Source: Panicum virgatum (taxonomy: Eukaryota; Streptophyta; Magnoliopsida; Poales; Poaceae). From it: a DNA stretch of 64,000 nt. Positions 21,481 through 32,587 of this stretch are shown here, piece after piece (the first letter of the stretch is position 1; every line of letters begins with the position of its first letter). Location of the stretch: assembly GCF_016808335.1 (NCBI RefSeq), contig NC_053147.1:20136913-20200912 (forward strand), in the 5' to 3' direction. The notes under the pieces are model-generated. The model did no database searches and was not told where the DNA came from. It was given only the letters and a program-made list of their open reading frames with translations. Both the position numbers and the translations under genes were made by a program.

Positions 21481-24400
21481 ATGGCTCGCACTAAGCAAAC
21501 TGCGAGGTTGATCGAAGGTTCGTTTGAACCATTTTTCCTAATTTGCCTTCGTTTTTGTGTAGATAAGGCATTCATTAAGAGGGCGGTTCTTCGTGCAGAC
21601 TCTGGTCCAGCTCCCGAAGGAGAGACGGGTGCTTCACAGCCGCCTCAGCAGTAGCAGTCCAGCGAGAGCCTTTCGGCGGTGTCTGCGGACGTTTCGGAAC
21701 TAATGGCTCCGGAGAAATGTAAGACTTTGCTTTTCGAGCCATCTGTTGTTTCTCAGAGCACGATAGACTTCTACCTTTCGGAAGGCTATTTCGCCGAAGG
21801 TGTTTGTCGTCCTCCAGGGGCGGAAGTGATTCCTGTGCTGGAGACCGGCAAAGTTGTGGTTTTTAAGGATTTTTTACTGCAGGGCTTAGACTTCCGATGG
21901 ATCCACTTGTGCCGAAGCTTTTGGAGCCATTCAACGTGAAGCTGCACCACTTCACCCCGAACGGGATTGTTGCTTTGGCCAAGTTTTTGTGGGTGGTGCG
22001 GACCTTCGGAGGAGAAGTTTCCGTGGATGCCTTTTGTAGGCTTTTTCAGCTGCATTGCCAGCCTCGCAAGGTGTATGTAGATGATGAGGTTGAGCTTAGC
22101 GAGGTTTAGAACGGCTGTTGCACCTTCGTTCCTCGCAAGCTGAACAAGAGGATAGGCCTAGAGAAGGCTATGCTTTCGATGGCTTATAAGAATAAGCGGG
22201 AGGGGAACTGGTTGGGATACTGGTTTTACGCCAAGATTGGTTTTCCTGATCCCGAAGGTTCTGACGAGGAGAAGTATCTGTTGGCTTTGGACATCGAGAT
22301 GTTCGAACATGTCTATCAGCCTACCTTCAGCAAGCATGGGCCGGGTTTCAAATCATGCCTGGAGGCCTTCATGACGGCTTGCCAAGTTTTTGGCGGTAGG
22401 GATGTGGTGGAGGAGTTTTTGGCTGCGAAGGTTTGGCCTTTGTCTGCTGGCTGGTCACCGTAGAGGTTCGAGCGTAAGCACTTTACTGGCTTGAAGTATG
22501 ATGTGACGTCTCCGGTTTTTGGGCTTCGGAGACCCGAAGGTTGCAGCGACGAAGTTATTGTGGCTGAGCTGGAGCGGCAGGCTGTGGAGATATTGGGTCC
22601 CTAGAACAGGAAGGAGTATTGCTCTTTGGTGGAGGTGTGTGGTGAGAACCTTCGGTTGAACCGGTGTTTGGCTGAGATGGGCGTGGCCTATGAGCCTCGG
22701 CCATTGCCGGCGAACGCCATTCCGAGAATGACGCCACCCGGGAACGTTGGTTCGGAGGTTCCCGGGTCGAAGTCTAAAGGTAAGGCTAAGGTGGAGGAGG
22801 TGGGGAGTTCCGGGGCTGTTGGCACGCGTGGGCGCAGGCGTGGCCGGAGACCTTCGAGCACGAAGGTTTCTGTTGTGAGGGCTGAGAGCGCCAAGAGGAA
22901 GGCACAAGATGAGGAGGTTTCTTCAGGCGACAACGGTACGCCCTCATTTATGGAAGAGCTCATGGGGGCGGTGGGTGGGGAGATTGTTGTTCCCAAAGGG
23001 AGGCTTTTTAGATCCCATTATGATCTTAGCAATGAGTACGGTACAATGATTTTTGGTTCCGGCCGTCGGGTTTAGGTGGCGAGGGCTCTGATTAACCTTT
23101 ATTGTCCCTTCGAAGGTATAACCAAACACCGGAGGATTCAGAGTCTCGTCAAGACTGGCCCCAAGCCTTTGGACATTCCGAAGCCGCTGGAGCCTAGGCC
23201 CACGGGGCCTGCGGCCGGTGCTCCGGAGGTTCCTGCGCCGGTGACGGTGGCCGCCATTCCTACCCCTTCGGCTGGTGTCGAGGAGGGGGAGGTTTTGGTT
23301 GGAGAGACACTGCTCTCTCTTAGGGGCGGGGGAAATTCCAGGTGGGTCCTCGGCTCCTCCTGCGGACAATGAGCTGGAGATGTTGGAGGGGTTGAACTTC
23401 AACGAACCCGGTAAGCTTCTTTACTTTGTTTTGCGTGAGTGCTTGGTTTGTTTGTGATATGATGGCCTCCCTTCTTGTTGTCTTTGCAGTTGTTTCCGCG
23501 TCGATGCAACAGCTTTTGGCTGTGATGCACGGGCCTGGCACGACTGGTATTCTCCCTCCTGAAAAGGGTAAGTCAGGGCCTGACTGCGTTTATCCTTCGT
23601 TCAATTTTTGGTGTCCCCGAAGGTGATTTTGTGTTTGATTCAGAGTTTACTGCAGCCATGGCAGAAACATCCACCTCCGATGCTGCCTTCATCGTTGCTG
23701 ATCTGAGCAAGAAGCTTGCCCAGGCCAGCCGTATTTTAATGCAGAAGGCGAAGGCTGATGCAGACCTTCGGGTCAAAAGCGCCACTGAGAGATTGAATCT
23801 GGCGGACAAATTGCGGCGTTCTGAGGCGGAGGTTCGCGCGCTGAAGGACGAGAACAAGCAATTAAATACCAAATGTTCGAAGCTGGAGGCAACTGCTTCG
23901 GATAATGAGAAGGTTCTAGAGAGCCTTCGGAAGACTGTGGAGAGGGATGCGAACGAGAAGGCTGCCTTTAAGGGAAGGATTACTGAATTGGAGAGGGTTC
24001 ACGCCAAGGTGGGTGAACTCGAGCAAGTCTTCGCTGAGGTCGCTTCCCGAGCCGAGGTAGTGTACCGAGAGTACAAGAAGGGCCTTGCTGCTCTCGGGGC
24101 AGAGCCTCTGCCCTTGTCTGAGCCGGCCGAGGGTTCTCAGGTTATCCTTCAGCTTCTGGATTGGTTGCTGTCGGAGTTTGCGGGGCTCGGGGAGGTGATG
24201 AGCGTTGCGAACGATAACGCAGCGTCCGTCTCCTTCGAGGGGCTTGTAGGGAACCTTCTCCGTGCCGGCGCCGTCGACCTCTCTAAGCTCGAAGGGGGCT
24301 TTCAGTACGTCCCCTACGAGGGTTTGTCCGAAGAGGTTAGCCAGATACAAGATGTCAAGATGGCATACTTCGAACGTTTCTGGGAACCTTCGGGCAAGGT

Positions 24401-24611
24401 CGTTGTACGGACCCTCGCGGCTGCTGCGACAGGGGTAATCTTTTCTTTCGGCTTGCCCTTTGTTTTTGTTTTTTTGCTTTCCCATGGTAAAACTTTGTTG
24501 TTTGTGCAGGAATTAAATGTTGACCATCCTTCTGAGGTCGACAGCATGCCCGAGGCCGGCAGGTCTCCTTCGGGACGCGAAGCGGACGGATCGCCGAGAG
24601 CTCAGGTGTAA
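21481..24611 (+). pseudogene. Opposite-strand extra ORF of the Tat element (Transposase_28-like, coiled-coil)
   Basis: The frame begins MARTKQTARL and can be followed to a TAA at 24609-24611. The first third matches the family known as putative gypsy-type transposon (Transposase_28), with FNVKLHHFTPNGIVALAKFLW and GGEVSVDAFCRLFQLH. A basic/serine linker follows (RGRRRGRRPSS). Then a long coiled coil (about 23690-24060: KLAQASRILMQKAKADADL, ERLNLADKLRRSEAEVRALK). Likely introns: 23411-23489, about 23570-23641 and about 24437-24509. Lesions: a one-base loss near 21890, a frame change near 23330, and five in-frame stops, all TAG (21652, 22107, 22461, 22602, 23073). Function of such ORFs is unknown. 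The gene is opposite to gag-pol and ends toward the tandem arrays. Confidence 0.75.
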
Positions 24612-24900
24612 AGATTAGCTTGTAGGGCTTTGTTTTGGGGGCTTTAGAATTTGTTTGTAAATATTCCCATGCTGCAGGACGCAAACAATGCTAGGGTATC
24701 GGTGAGCTGGGAGGCTTTCAGCCTTGCTCGTCCCAGATGCAGCGTTGCAGAATACTTGTGCTGGTCCGTGCGTGATTCGTTGTAATCTTGTTTTCCTTTC
24801 GTTCGAATGTTAACTTCGCATTGCTTCTCGATGTGTATGTACTCTCGGGATTGCCTTTCCCGGGGCTTCTTTTTGCGTATCCTTCGGGCTCCTCCTCTAT

Positions 24901-25042
24901 GTGCATCCTTCGAGATGCCTTGTGATGTGCATCCTTCAAGGTGCTGTGTTTTGTGCATCCTTCGAGGTGGCTTGTGATGTGCATCCTTCGAGGTGCTGTG
25001 TTTGTGCATCCTTCGAGGTGCTTTGTGATGTGCATCCTTCAA
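24901..25042. repeat. 26-bp tandem repeat, six copies
   Basis: GTGCATCCTTCGAGGTG-type units start at 24901, 24927, 24953, 24979, 25004 and 25030. They lie in the 3' untranslated part of the Tat element, after the end of the extra ORF. Downstream (25070-25320) the motif AAAACGTCTCCCCC recurs three times at about 115-135 base spacing. Confidence 0.9.
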
Positions 25043-25390
25043 GGCAACGCTCGTTAGGGTTTTGTTTTTTTGGAAAAACGTCTCCCCCTTCCTAACGAGT
25101 TGTTGCCTAGAGGCAGTTTATGTAGAAAGGTGAGTTCTCTTTTGTTGAACTTTGATAGACTATTTGTTTACCACCGAGGCAACGCGAGGAAATTTCGAGT
25201 TTTTGAGAAAACGTCTCTCCCCTTTCTTGCGCGCTGTTGCCTTCGGGTGTTTTTGTTCTTTATGTTATGTATCGAGTGATTGATGCCGAGGGGTTTGATT
25301 GAAAAACGTCTCCCCCCTTTCTGGCATTGATTTTTCGATCGTTCCGAGGGTATCTTTCTTTTTATTTTTTTGCCGAAGGTCTTTTGGTTT

Positions 25391-26262
25391 GGTTCATCTT
25401 AAAAGTAGAAACTCCACTTATTGTGCCTTTGGTGCCGAAGGTTTTTTGGTTCGGATCTTTTTGAAGGTTGAAGCACCTTGGTGTTTGCTTTGCACTTATT
25501 GTGCCTTTTGTGCCGAAGGTTTTTTGGTTCGGACCTTTTTGGAGGTCGAAGCCCCTTGTCATTTGTTTTGCACTTATTGTGCCTTTGGTGCTGAAGGTTT
25601 TTTGGTTCGAAACTTTTTGAAGGTCGAAGCCCCTTGGCGTTTGTTTTGCACTTATTGTGCCTTTTGTGCCGATGGTTTTTTGATTCGGGCCTTTTTGAAG
25701 GTCGAAGCCCCTTGGCATTTGTTTTGCACTTATTGTGCCTTTTGTGCCGAAGGTTTTTTGGCTCGGAGCTTTTGGAAGGTCGAAGCCCCTTTACCTTTGT
25801 TTTGCACTTATTGTGCTTTTTGTGGCGAAGGTTTTTTGGTTCCGACCTTTAAAAGGTCGAAGCCCCTTGGCATTCTTTTTGCACTTATTGTGACTTTTGT
25901 GCCGAAGGTTTTTTGGTTCGGACCTTTAAAAGGTCGAAGCCCCTTGGCGTTCTTTTTGCACTTATTGTGCCTTTTGTGCCGAAGGTTTTTTGGTTCGGAC
26001 CTTTAAAAGGTCGAAGCCCCTTGGCGTTCTTTTTGCACTTATTGTGCCTTTTGTGCCGAATGTTTTTTTGGTTCGGACCTTTAAAAGGTCGAAGCCCCTT
26101 GGCGTTCTTTTTGCACTTATTGTGCCTTTTGTGCCGAAGGTTTTTTGGTTCGGACCTTTAAAAGTTCGAAGCTCCTTGGCGTTCTTTTTGCACTTATTGT
26201 GCCTTTTGTGCCGAAGGTTTTTTGGTTCGGACCTTTTGGAAGGTCGAAGCCCCTTGGCCTTT
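25391..26262. repeat. 77/78-bp tandem array, eleven copies
   Basis: Each unit contains TTGCACTTATTGTGCC, then GCCGAAGGTTTTTTGG and AGGTCGAAGCCCC. Units start (at GCCGAAGG) at 25434, 25512, 25590, 25668, 25746, 25824, 25901, 25978, 26055, 26133 and 26210. The first five steps are exactly 78 bases, later ones mostly 77. It lies between integrase and the extra ORF, in the sense-strand 3' UTR. Long frames here, on both strands, only reflect the period. Confidence 0.95.
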
Positions 26263-26569
26263 GTTTGGATAAGTATGCAAAGTTTACAGATTCTGTATAC
26301 TTTGCTAACTTATTGTTTTATGTAGCATATAGATGCTTGCCGAAGCTTGCCATTTGGGCTGCTTAGGCGAAGGTGACATTTTGTTTGGAGGAAGTTTATT
26401 TCATTGAAATGGTTTACAATGGGTCCGCCTCGTCAAAAACCTCACCTCCGGTGTGGAGTTTCCCCCTGTGAGGAAAAGAGTACGGCCCTTTTACAAAGTA
26501 AAAAGATCTGAAAAGGTCTGCGAAGGTCCGCAATCGCTTATAGTTTCGTGATGCGGCCTTTTTACAATC
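26263..26569 (-). other. 3' untranslated spacer after integrase
   Basis: Non-coding DNA between the integrase stop and the tandem array. Nothing recognisable beyond element sequence. Confidence 0.5.
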
Positions 26570-27916
26570 TTAAATGTAGTACTTTTTGAGGCTGTTGGCA
26601 TTCCAAGGATGCTGCAGCTCATTGCCTTCGGCGTCAGACAGGTGATATGACCCTGGCCTGTTGATCTTGATTACAAGGAATGGCCCTTCCCACTTGGATT
26701 GAAGTTTGCCGGAGGTTTCGGCGTTTGGCTTTCTTTTTAGGACCCAGTCTCCGACTGTGATGCTCTTTTTTACGACCTTCTTGTCCCTCCACTTCATGGT
26801 TTCTTGCTGATACTTTTCTACGTTTTCCGAGGCTTTTAGGATGTCTAGCTCCATGAGGTCTTTGTCATCCGAGGGGATGGCCTCAACTTGGTGGGTTACC
26901 CTAAGGCTTCGGTTTTTGAGCTCCTCTGGTGTCATTGCTTCGGCACCGTAGAGTAGCCTGAATTGGGTGAACTTGGTGGTTCTTGATTCTGAGGTGTTGT
27001 GGGACCAGATGACCTTCGGGAGTTCATCGGCCCATTTGCCCTTTTTCTGATCAAACAGGAACTTTTTGATGCTGCCGAAGATGATGCCATTGGCTCTTTC
27101 AACGGCCCCGTTGGATTGCGGGTGGTACATCGAGGCAAAGATTACCTTCATGCCCACACTGTAGCAGAATTCTCTGAAGAGCTGTGAATCGAATTGTTTG
27201 CCGTTGTCGACAGTGATCTCCCTTGGGACCCCGAACCTGCAGATGATGTTCTGCCAGAAGAATTTTCTGATTGTTTCTGATGTGATGTTGATGAGTGGCT
27301 TGGCCTCGATCCACTTTGTGAAGTACTCAACAACAACTGCTGCGTACTTGTAATTGCCCTGAACTGTGGGTAGAGGTCCAACTAGGTCAATTCCCCATCT
27401 TTGAAGAGGCCAGATCGGAGGTATCAGCTGAGTAGACTCCGAAGGTTTAGAAGACTTCGGGCCCATCATTTGGCATGCTTGGCATGTTTTCACTATGTGC
27501 TGAGCGTCCTTCAGCGCCGTTGGCCAGAAGAATCCTTGCCTAAAGGCTTTGGAGACAAGTTGTCTGAAGCCAATGTGTGATCCACAAAACCCGGAGTGAA
27601 TTTCCTTAAGGAGTTCTATTCCTTCGGTTGTCGAGATGCACTTTAACCATGGGCTGGTGACACCTGACTTGAACAACTCTCCCTCGGAGATGATATAGCC
27701 CCTCGCCCTCTGGAATATTTTTTTCTCCTCTTTCTCATTTGGCAGCTCGATGTTTCCTCGAAGGTACTCCATTATAGGTGTTCTCCAATCTTCGGCTGAG
27801 ATGACTGAAACTTGTTTTTCTTTTTTAGGCTTGACCAAAGGTTCTGTGATTTCTTCAAAAAATACATCCGAGGGTAATTGTTCCTTTCTAGATGTTGCTT
27901 TTGCCAGTTTGTCAGC
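26570..27916 (-). pseudogene. Integrase of the Tat element
   Basis: This part is open over about 440 residues. The zinc-binding HHCC region is seen (HSGFCGSHIGFRQL, CQACQMMGP). The catalytic triad D-D-E is present in WGIDLVGPLP, ITVDNGKQFDS and HPQSNGAVERANG. A C-terminal SH3-like part (GDWVLKR, GKLQSKWEGPFLV, SYHLSDAEGNELQHPWN) closes it, ending LKKYYI and TAA. It would insert element DNA into the genome. All visible key residues are intact; only the link to upstream pol is broken. Confidence 0.88.
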
Positions 27917-30900
27917 TTAGTCGTTCATATGCCTCAGGATATGGACGATGTCAAAGCCTTTGAAATGCTTCTCCATGGCTCTGATGGCATCGAGGTACTC
28001 GATTAGTTCTGGTTTTCTTGCCTCTGCGTCTTTTTCGACGTGGTCTCTGACGACCTTAGAATCTGTTCTGACTATGAAATTTTGATGGCCGAGGGCTTTC
28101 ATTTTGCGAAGGCCCAGGAGCAAGGCTTCATACTCAGTGGTGTTGTTGGTTGATGATTCGAGTTTTCCGAAGCTTAGTCGTGCTGCGTATCATGTTTTTT
28201 CTCCAGAAGGAGATTCTATGATTGCAGCAATTCTTGCTCCTTCATTGCACCAGGCTCCGTCGCAGTGCACGGTCCAGGTTTCGGCCGAAGGTTCCTCCTT
28301 GAAGATTGGGGATGTCCAGTCGGCAATGAAGTCTGCCAATACTTGTGACTTGATGGCTGTTCTTCTCTCAAAGTCTATGTAGAACTCAGAGAGTTCTGAA
28401 GCCCATTTGGCAATCCTGACTGAGGCCTCCCTGTTGTTGAACAGGTCATGCAGAGGTTGATCTATAACTACGATTATCTTGTGGGCTTCGAAGTAGTGTC
28501 GAAGCTTTCGGGCAGACATGACTACTGCATATGCAATTTTCTCTAGCTCTGAGTACAGGAGCTTCGAGCCAGCTAGAGCTTCGGATACGAAGTAAACTGG
28601 CAGCTGCTTCTTCTTCCCCTCGGTTTCTCTCTCGAGCACGAGCGCTGCTCTGACGGCAGAGTAGGATGCCACGATGTACAGGAGCAACACATCCTTCGGG
28701 TCAGGTGAGGTCATTTTGACCATGTTCTGGAGATGGTTTTTGAGTGCCTGGAGGGTTTCGCTTTGCTCGGGGCCCCACTCGAATTTGTTTGCATTGCGAA
28801 GGACCTTGAAGAATGGTAGGCTTCGGTCAGCAGAGCGAGGAATAAATCTGTTTAGGGCTGCTATCCGCCCTGTGAGCTTCTGTACATCCCTGATGGATTT
28901 TTGGGCTCCTCCATGTTCCAGAGAGCTTTTACTTTGTCAGGATTTGCTTCGATGCCTTTGGTGGATACGAGGCATCCTAGCACCTTTCCTTTGTGAACTC
29001 CAAAGATGCACTTGCTGGGGTTAAAAGACAGGCCTATTTTTCTTAGGCTTGCGAAGGTTTCAGCCAGGTCTGCCACATAATTGCCTCTTATTGAACTGGT
29101 TACTACAATATCATCAACGTAAGCCAGAACATTTCTTCTGAGTTGGTGCTCCAGGACCACCGAAGACATTCTTGAAAAAGACTATGTAACATCCCAGTTT
29201 TCATCACCATTGAGGGGGAGTGTTGAATTATACAATGCAAACTTCTAGAAGGTTCTCTAAAAATAAGGATAAACCATGGAATAATTTTGTTCACCATGAC
29301 AAGGTTCTAGAATGCTCCACAAGAATCATAAGAAGACATGAAGCTTGGATATTTTCTTGTCATGGTAAAATTTAGAATTTTCTAGAAATAGATATTTTTA
29401 GGGAACTTCCTAGAGTGTGACATGTGTCACTCATCCAAGAGGGTATGGGTGCCTATATAAGGAGGGTGCCACCCCTTGCCATGCCATACTACTCCACTCC
29501 ATCCCACACACATCCAAGGGCATGGTAGAAGTGAGCATAGGTAGAGTGTGCTAGGTTAGCCACCACAAGGTCTGTTTCTTCGTAACTTTGTTGCTCCAAT
29601 AAGGTAAGTGTCTTTATAAGTGTTAGTCTTCCGGTTAAGCTTAGTACTTAGTGTATAAGTTATGATTCATCGAAGGTTGGCTCTGTCACTCGGGATCACG
29701 GTCCGGGCTTCATCGAAGGTTGGCTCTGCCACCCGGAAGCCAGCTTCATCTGTTAGTAGGCTCTGCCATCCGGAAGCAAAAGGCGGCTCTGCCGTCAAAA
29801 GGACCCGGTACACTAAGTAACTAGAAGCTGACCGACTCTGAAGTGAGTTGCTGTAGATCCTCAACTTAATAGGGCCACCTCAATTTCCAACAATCACTAA
29901 AATAAAACTTATGTTACAATTAAACTAGTAACGTAAAATAATACTAACGTTATATGAGGTATTACATAATTACTAGGCAAACTATTTCATACTCTTGCCT
30001 TACGTTAGTACATTCGATCCCTCCAGTAACCAGCATACGCATGCTTGCACCCATGACAAATATCATCTCGTCTCTTTCCATAGAAGCCTCTTGAGTCACC
30101 GTACCACGCCATAACTCACAGTCAACCGATGGCAGCACCTACTCGCTATTACTCTCGCCTCGACGGCAACGTACCACACCATAATTCCCAAACAATCATG
30201 GCAGCGCCTACCTCCTTCGCCATAACTTCATCATCCCCTGGAAGCCACAAAGTACCCACACCATTGACCTTGAAATTACCCGTTCTGGCAGCACTCACTC
30301 CATTTCCTGGAAGCCGACCCCCCCTCTGCCGTCCTCACCCGCTCGCTCTCGCTCGCGCACGCGCGACACGCCGGCCCCACGACGGGACCGCGCATTGCCG
30401 CCGGCACCACGCCATGCCGCCCACCTCCGCGCCCCCACCTCGCCCATGCCGCTGCAGCGTCCTCGCTGGCTTTGCTGCCTCGACGCTCGCGCTTTCAGCG
30501 CTGCCACTATTCGCGTTGACGACGAGCTGCCGCAGCCCACGCCGTCGCCTGTCCCTGCGCGACACCGCCGCTGCTCTCCTCGCCTATAAAAGGAGCGAGG
30601 CCGTGACGAGCCCCGTCACCAGCCCAAGCACACCGAGCCGCTTCGCTCCGCTAGCTGAACCACTCCTCACGAGCCCATCTCACTCATGAGACGAAGCTCC
30701 AACAGCTGACCCTCTTCCTCGAGCTGTTCCGCGCCAAGGTGAGATGACAGGCAACTCCCCGACCATTAACTCCGCAATACTAATAAAGGCCCAAAACACC
30801 CATCAGGCCGTGAGCACTTAATCCAAATCATTCTATTTTCGAAATTAAATACCAACCAATACTGTAAACTCAATATCTCCTTCATATCAACTTATTTTCA

Positions 30901-32587
30901 CATAACTCTTTTCCTAAACTCTCCTCAGATCATATACTATCTATTCCTCCTATTTTCATCTCCATTTGAGCTTATTTTATAGCTTGCTTGTGTTTGTTTG
31001 CCGGTTGTGCCGTTTTCGCCCGTAGATCACGGAGTGACCGAGGAGGAGCCTGCCAAGGAGTACGAAGGCTAGTACCACGAACCGGAGCCAGAAGACCCGT
31101 ACCACGAGCAGGAAGCCACCACCGCCGACGCATACGTAAGCGAAGGCAAGTTTCATCGACCCCTACGTGAGCGGTTGCATCCATGTGAGGACGTCTAGTT
31201 GTAGCCCTGGTTTAGGATCGATTACATATACCGGTACTTGAGTGATTGAGTGTGCTCATACATGCATATGAGTAGTTATGCATATCCAGAGTTGAGACTA
31301 GGATATGAAGGGTTTTGGCTGAGGCTAGGACACCTGGGTATGCTGGAGCCGGCGCTACCGTGGTGGTTGACTGGCAGGTGAGTGCTACCGTGGTGGTAGG
31401 CTCGAGTTGACATGTTAAGGGATGGTTGCTGCCCTGGTGAACCATAAGGACCGAGTTGTTTTGACATCTCACCTAGCTTACTTTAGTACGACCACAGGTT
31501 CCGGTATGGGCCGGACTTAGCCTAATCCCTCTGGTTAGCTTGACGGTCGCAGGGATGGTTTACGGGTATAGACCATTGGGGTCAGGGCCCGAGGGTTTGT
31601 GCGGCCGGGCTGGGGCATGACCACGGCTGGGTGTCGGCTATGTCGGTTGTCCGTTTGGGCAGTCGAGCATGTGCGTACAGTGTAGGACCTCTGCAGAGTG
31701 TATAATCCATTCGAATGGTCCGTGTCCACGGTATGGACAGGCTACGGTGTGGTCCTGACAACTAGTGAGCTACCTACTGTGGGTTGTGTCGGGAAGGGTT
31801 GCATACCATTAGTTGTATTATTAGTAGAATGTGCTTATTATGTGTCGTGCATGTCATTCCCCTCCCGTATGGTGAGGTGGAGCTTACTGAGTACTTTTGT
31901 ACTCACCCTTGTTGATTTTCTCCAGAGGATCCTGACTTTGTGCCAGAAGACTACGAGTAGATCGTGTCCGCACCCAAGCTGATCGAGTGGAGCCGTGATG
32001 GATGAAGAGCTAGTCCTCCATGCCGTCATGCTAGTCGTTATTCTATGGTTGTTCTGTGTAGCTCTGTGTTGTTGCTTTATCCCTCGTGTACATGTTGAAT
32101 AAAGCTCTGTATGACTCTGGACTCCACTTGATGTAACATGTATTATGCCGGAGACTTTATTCGGTAATTAATACATGGTTTAGCCTTGATCTTTGGGTCG
32201 GGGCGCTTCAGACTGTCCTGCATTTTTCAATCCTTCGAGCATCCTCGCGAAGCAGTAGGTGCCAAAGGGGGTTATGAAACTTGTTTTTTCTTCGTCTTCT
32301 TTCCTCATCCAAATCTGATGGTATCCGGAGAAGCAATCCAGCAGAGACATCAGTTGACTGTTTGCCGCATCATCGATGACTCTGTCGATTCTTGGCAGCG
32401 GGAAGTCATCCTTCGGGCAGGCTTTATTGAGGTCAGTGAAATCGATGCACAAGCGCCACTTGCCATTCTTCTTTTTGACCGGCACGGTGTTTGCCAGCCA
32501 TGTTGGGTATTTGACTTCTCGGATAACTTTTGCATCTAGCAGTCTCTGGACTTCGGCCTTGATTGCTGTGATTTTTTCATCTGTCAT
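27917..32587 (-). pseudogene. Reverse transcriptase, RNase H and second RNase H, interrupted
   Basis: The RT N-terminal half (KKKNGKWRLCIDFTDLNKACPKDDFPLPRID, GYHQI, TPFGTYCF) lies at 32216-32587. The catalytic half with YVDD lies at 28860-29170. Between them is a foreign 3-kb element (29185-32210). A one-base shift near 28900 separates RT from the connection and RNase H part (28190-28800, SEALAGSKLLYSELEKIAYA, FNNREASVRIAKWASELSEF). A second RNase H of archaeal type follows (TVHCDGAWC, TTEYEALLLGLR, VRTDSKVV). In-frame stops occur at 28190-28192 (TGA) and 27917-27919 (TAA). Presence of two RNase H domains places the element in Tat. No active enzyme can be made. Confidence 0.9.
29185..32210. 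mobile_element. Nested 3.03-kb non-coding LTR-type element in RT
   Basis: It starts TGTAACATCCCAG and ends GGGTCGGGGCGCTTCA (TG...CA). Flanks are GACTA at 29180-29184 and GACTG at 32211-32215, a 5-bp target duplication with one later change; removing it rejoins RT in sequence. It encodes no transposition protein. TATA-like sites lie at about 29453 (CTATATAAGG) and 30584 (CTATAAAAGG), the second just before a GC-rich leader-like block. A poly(A) signal AATAAA is at about 32099. It contains GAGTACTTTTGTACTC near 31890, as in the 741-3790 repeat. I infer a LARD-type element; terminal direct repeats were not detected. Confidence 0.7.

Noticed and set aside
21517..21562. A short intron right after the H3-like start
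   Set aside because: GT and AG ends exist, but 46 bases is too short for a plant intron and the frame is open without splicing.
24901..25042. CRISPR-like array
   Set aside because: Repeats follow each other directly with no spacers, in a plant retrotransposon.
25299..26366. Hydrophobic repeat proteins on plus and a 26-residue repeat protein on minus
   Set aside because: They only mirror the 77/78-bp tandem array; frames change when the period is 77.
30129..30689. A 186-codon frame inside the nested element
   Set aside because: GC-rich leader-like region with no domain; similar blocks in such elements are non-coding.
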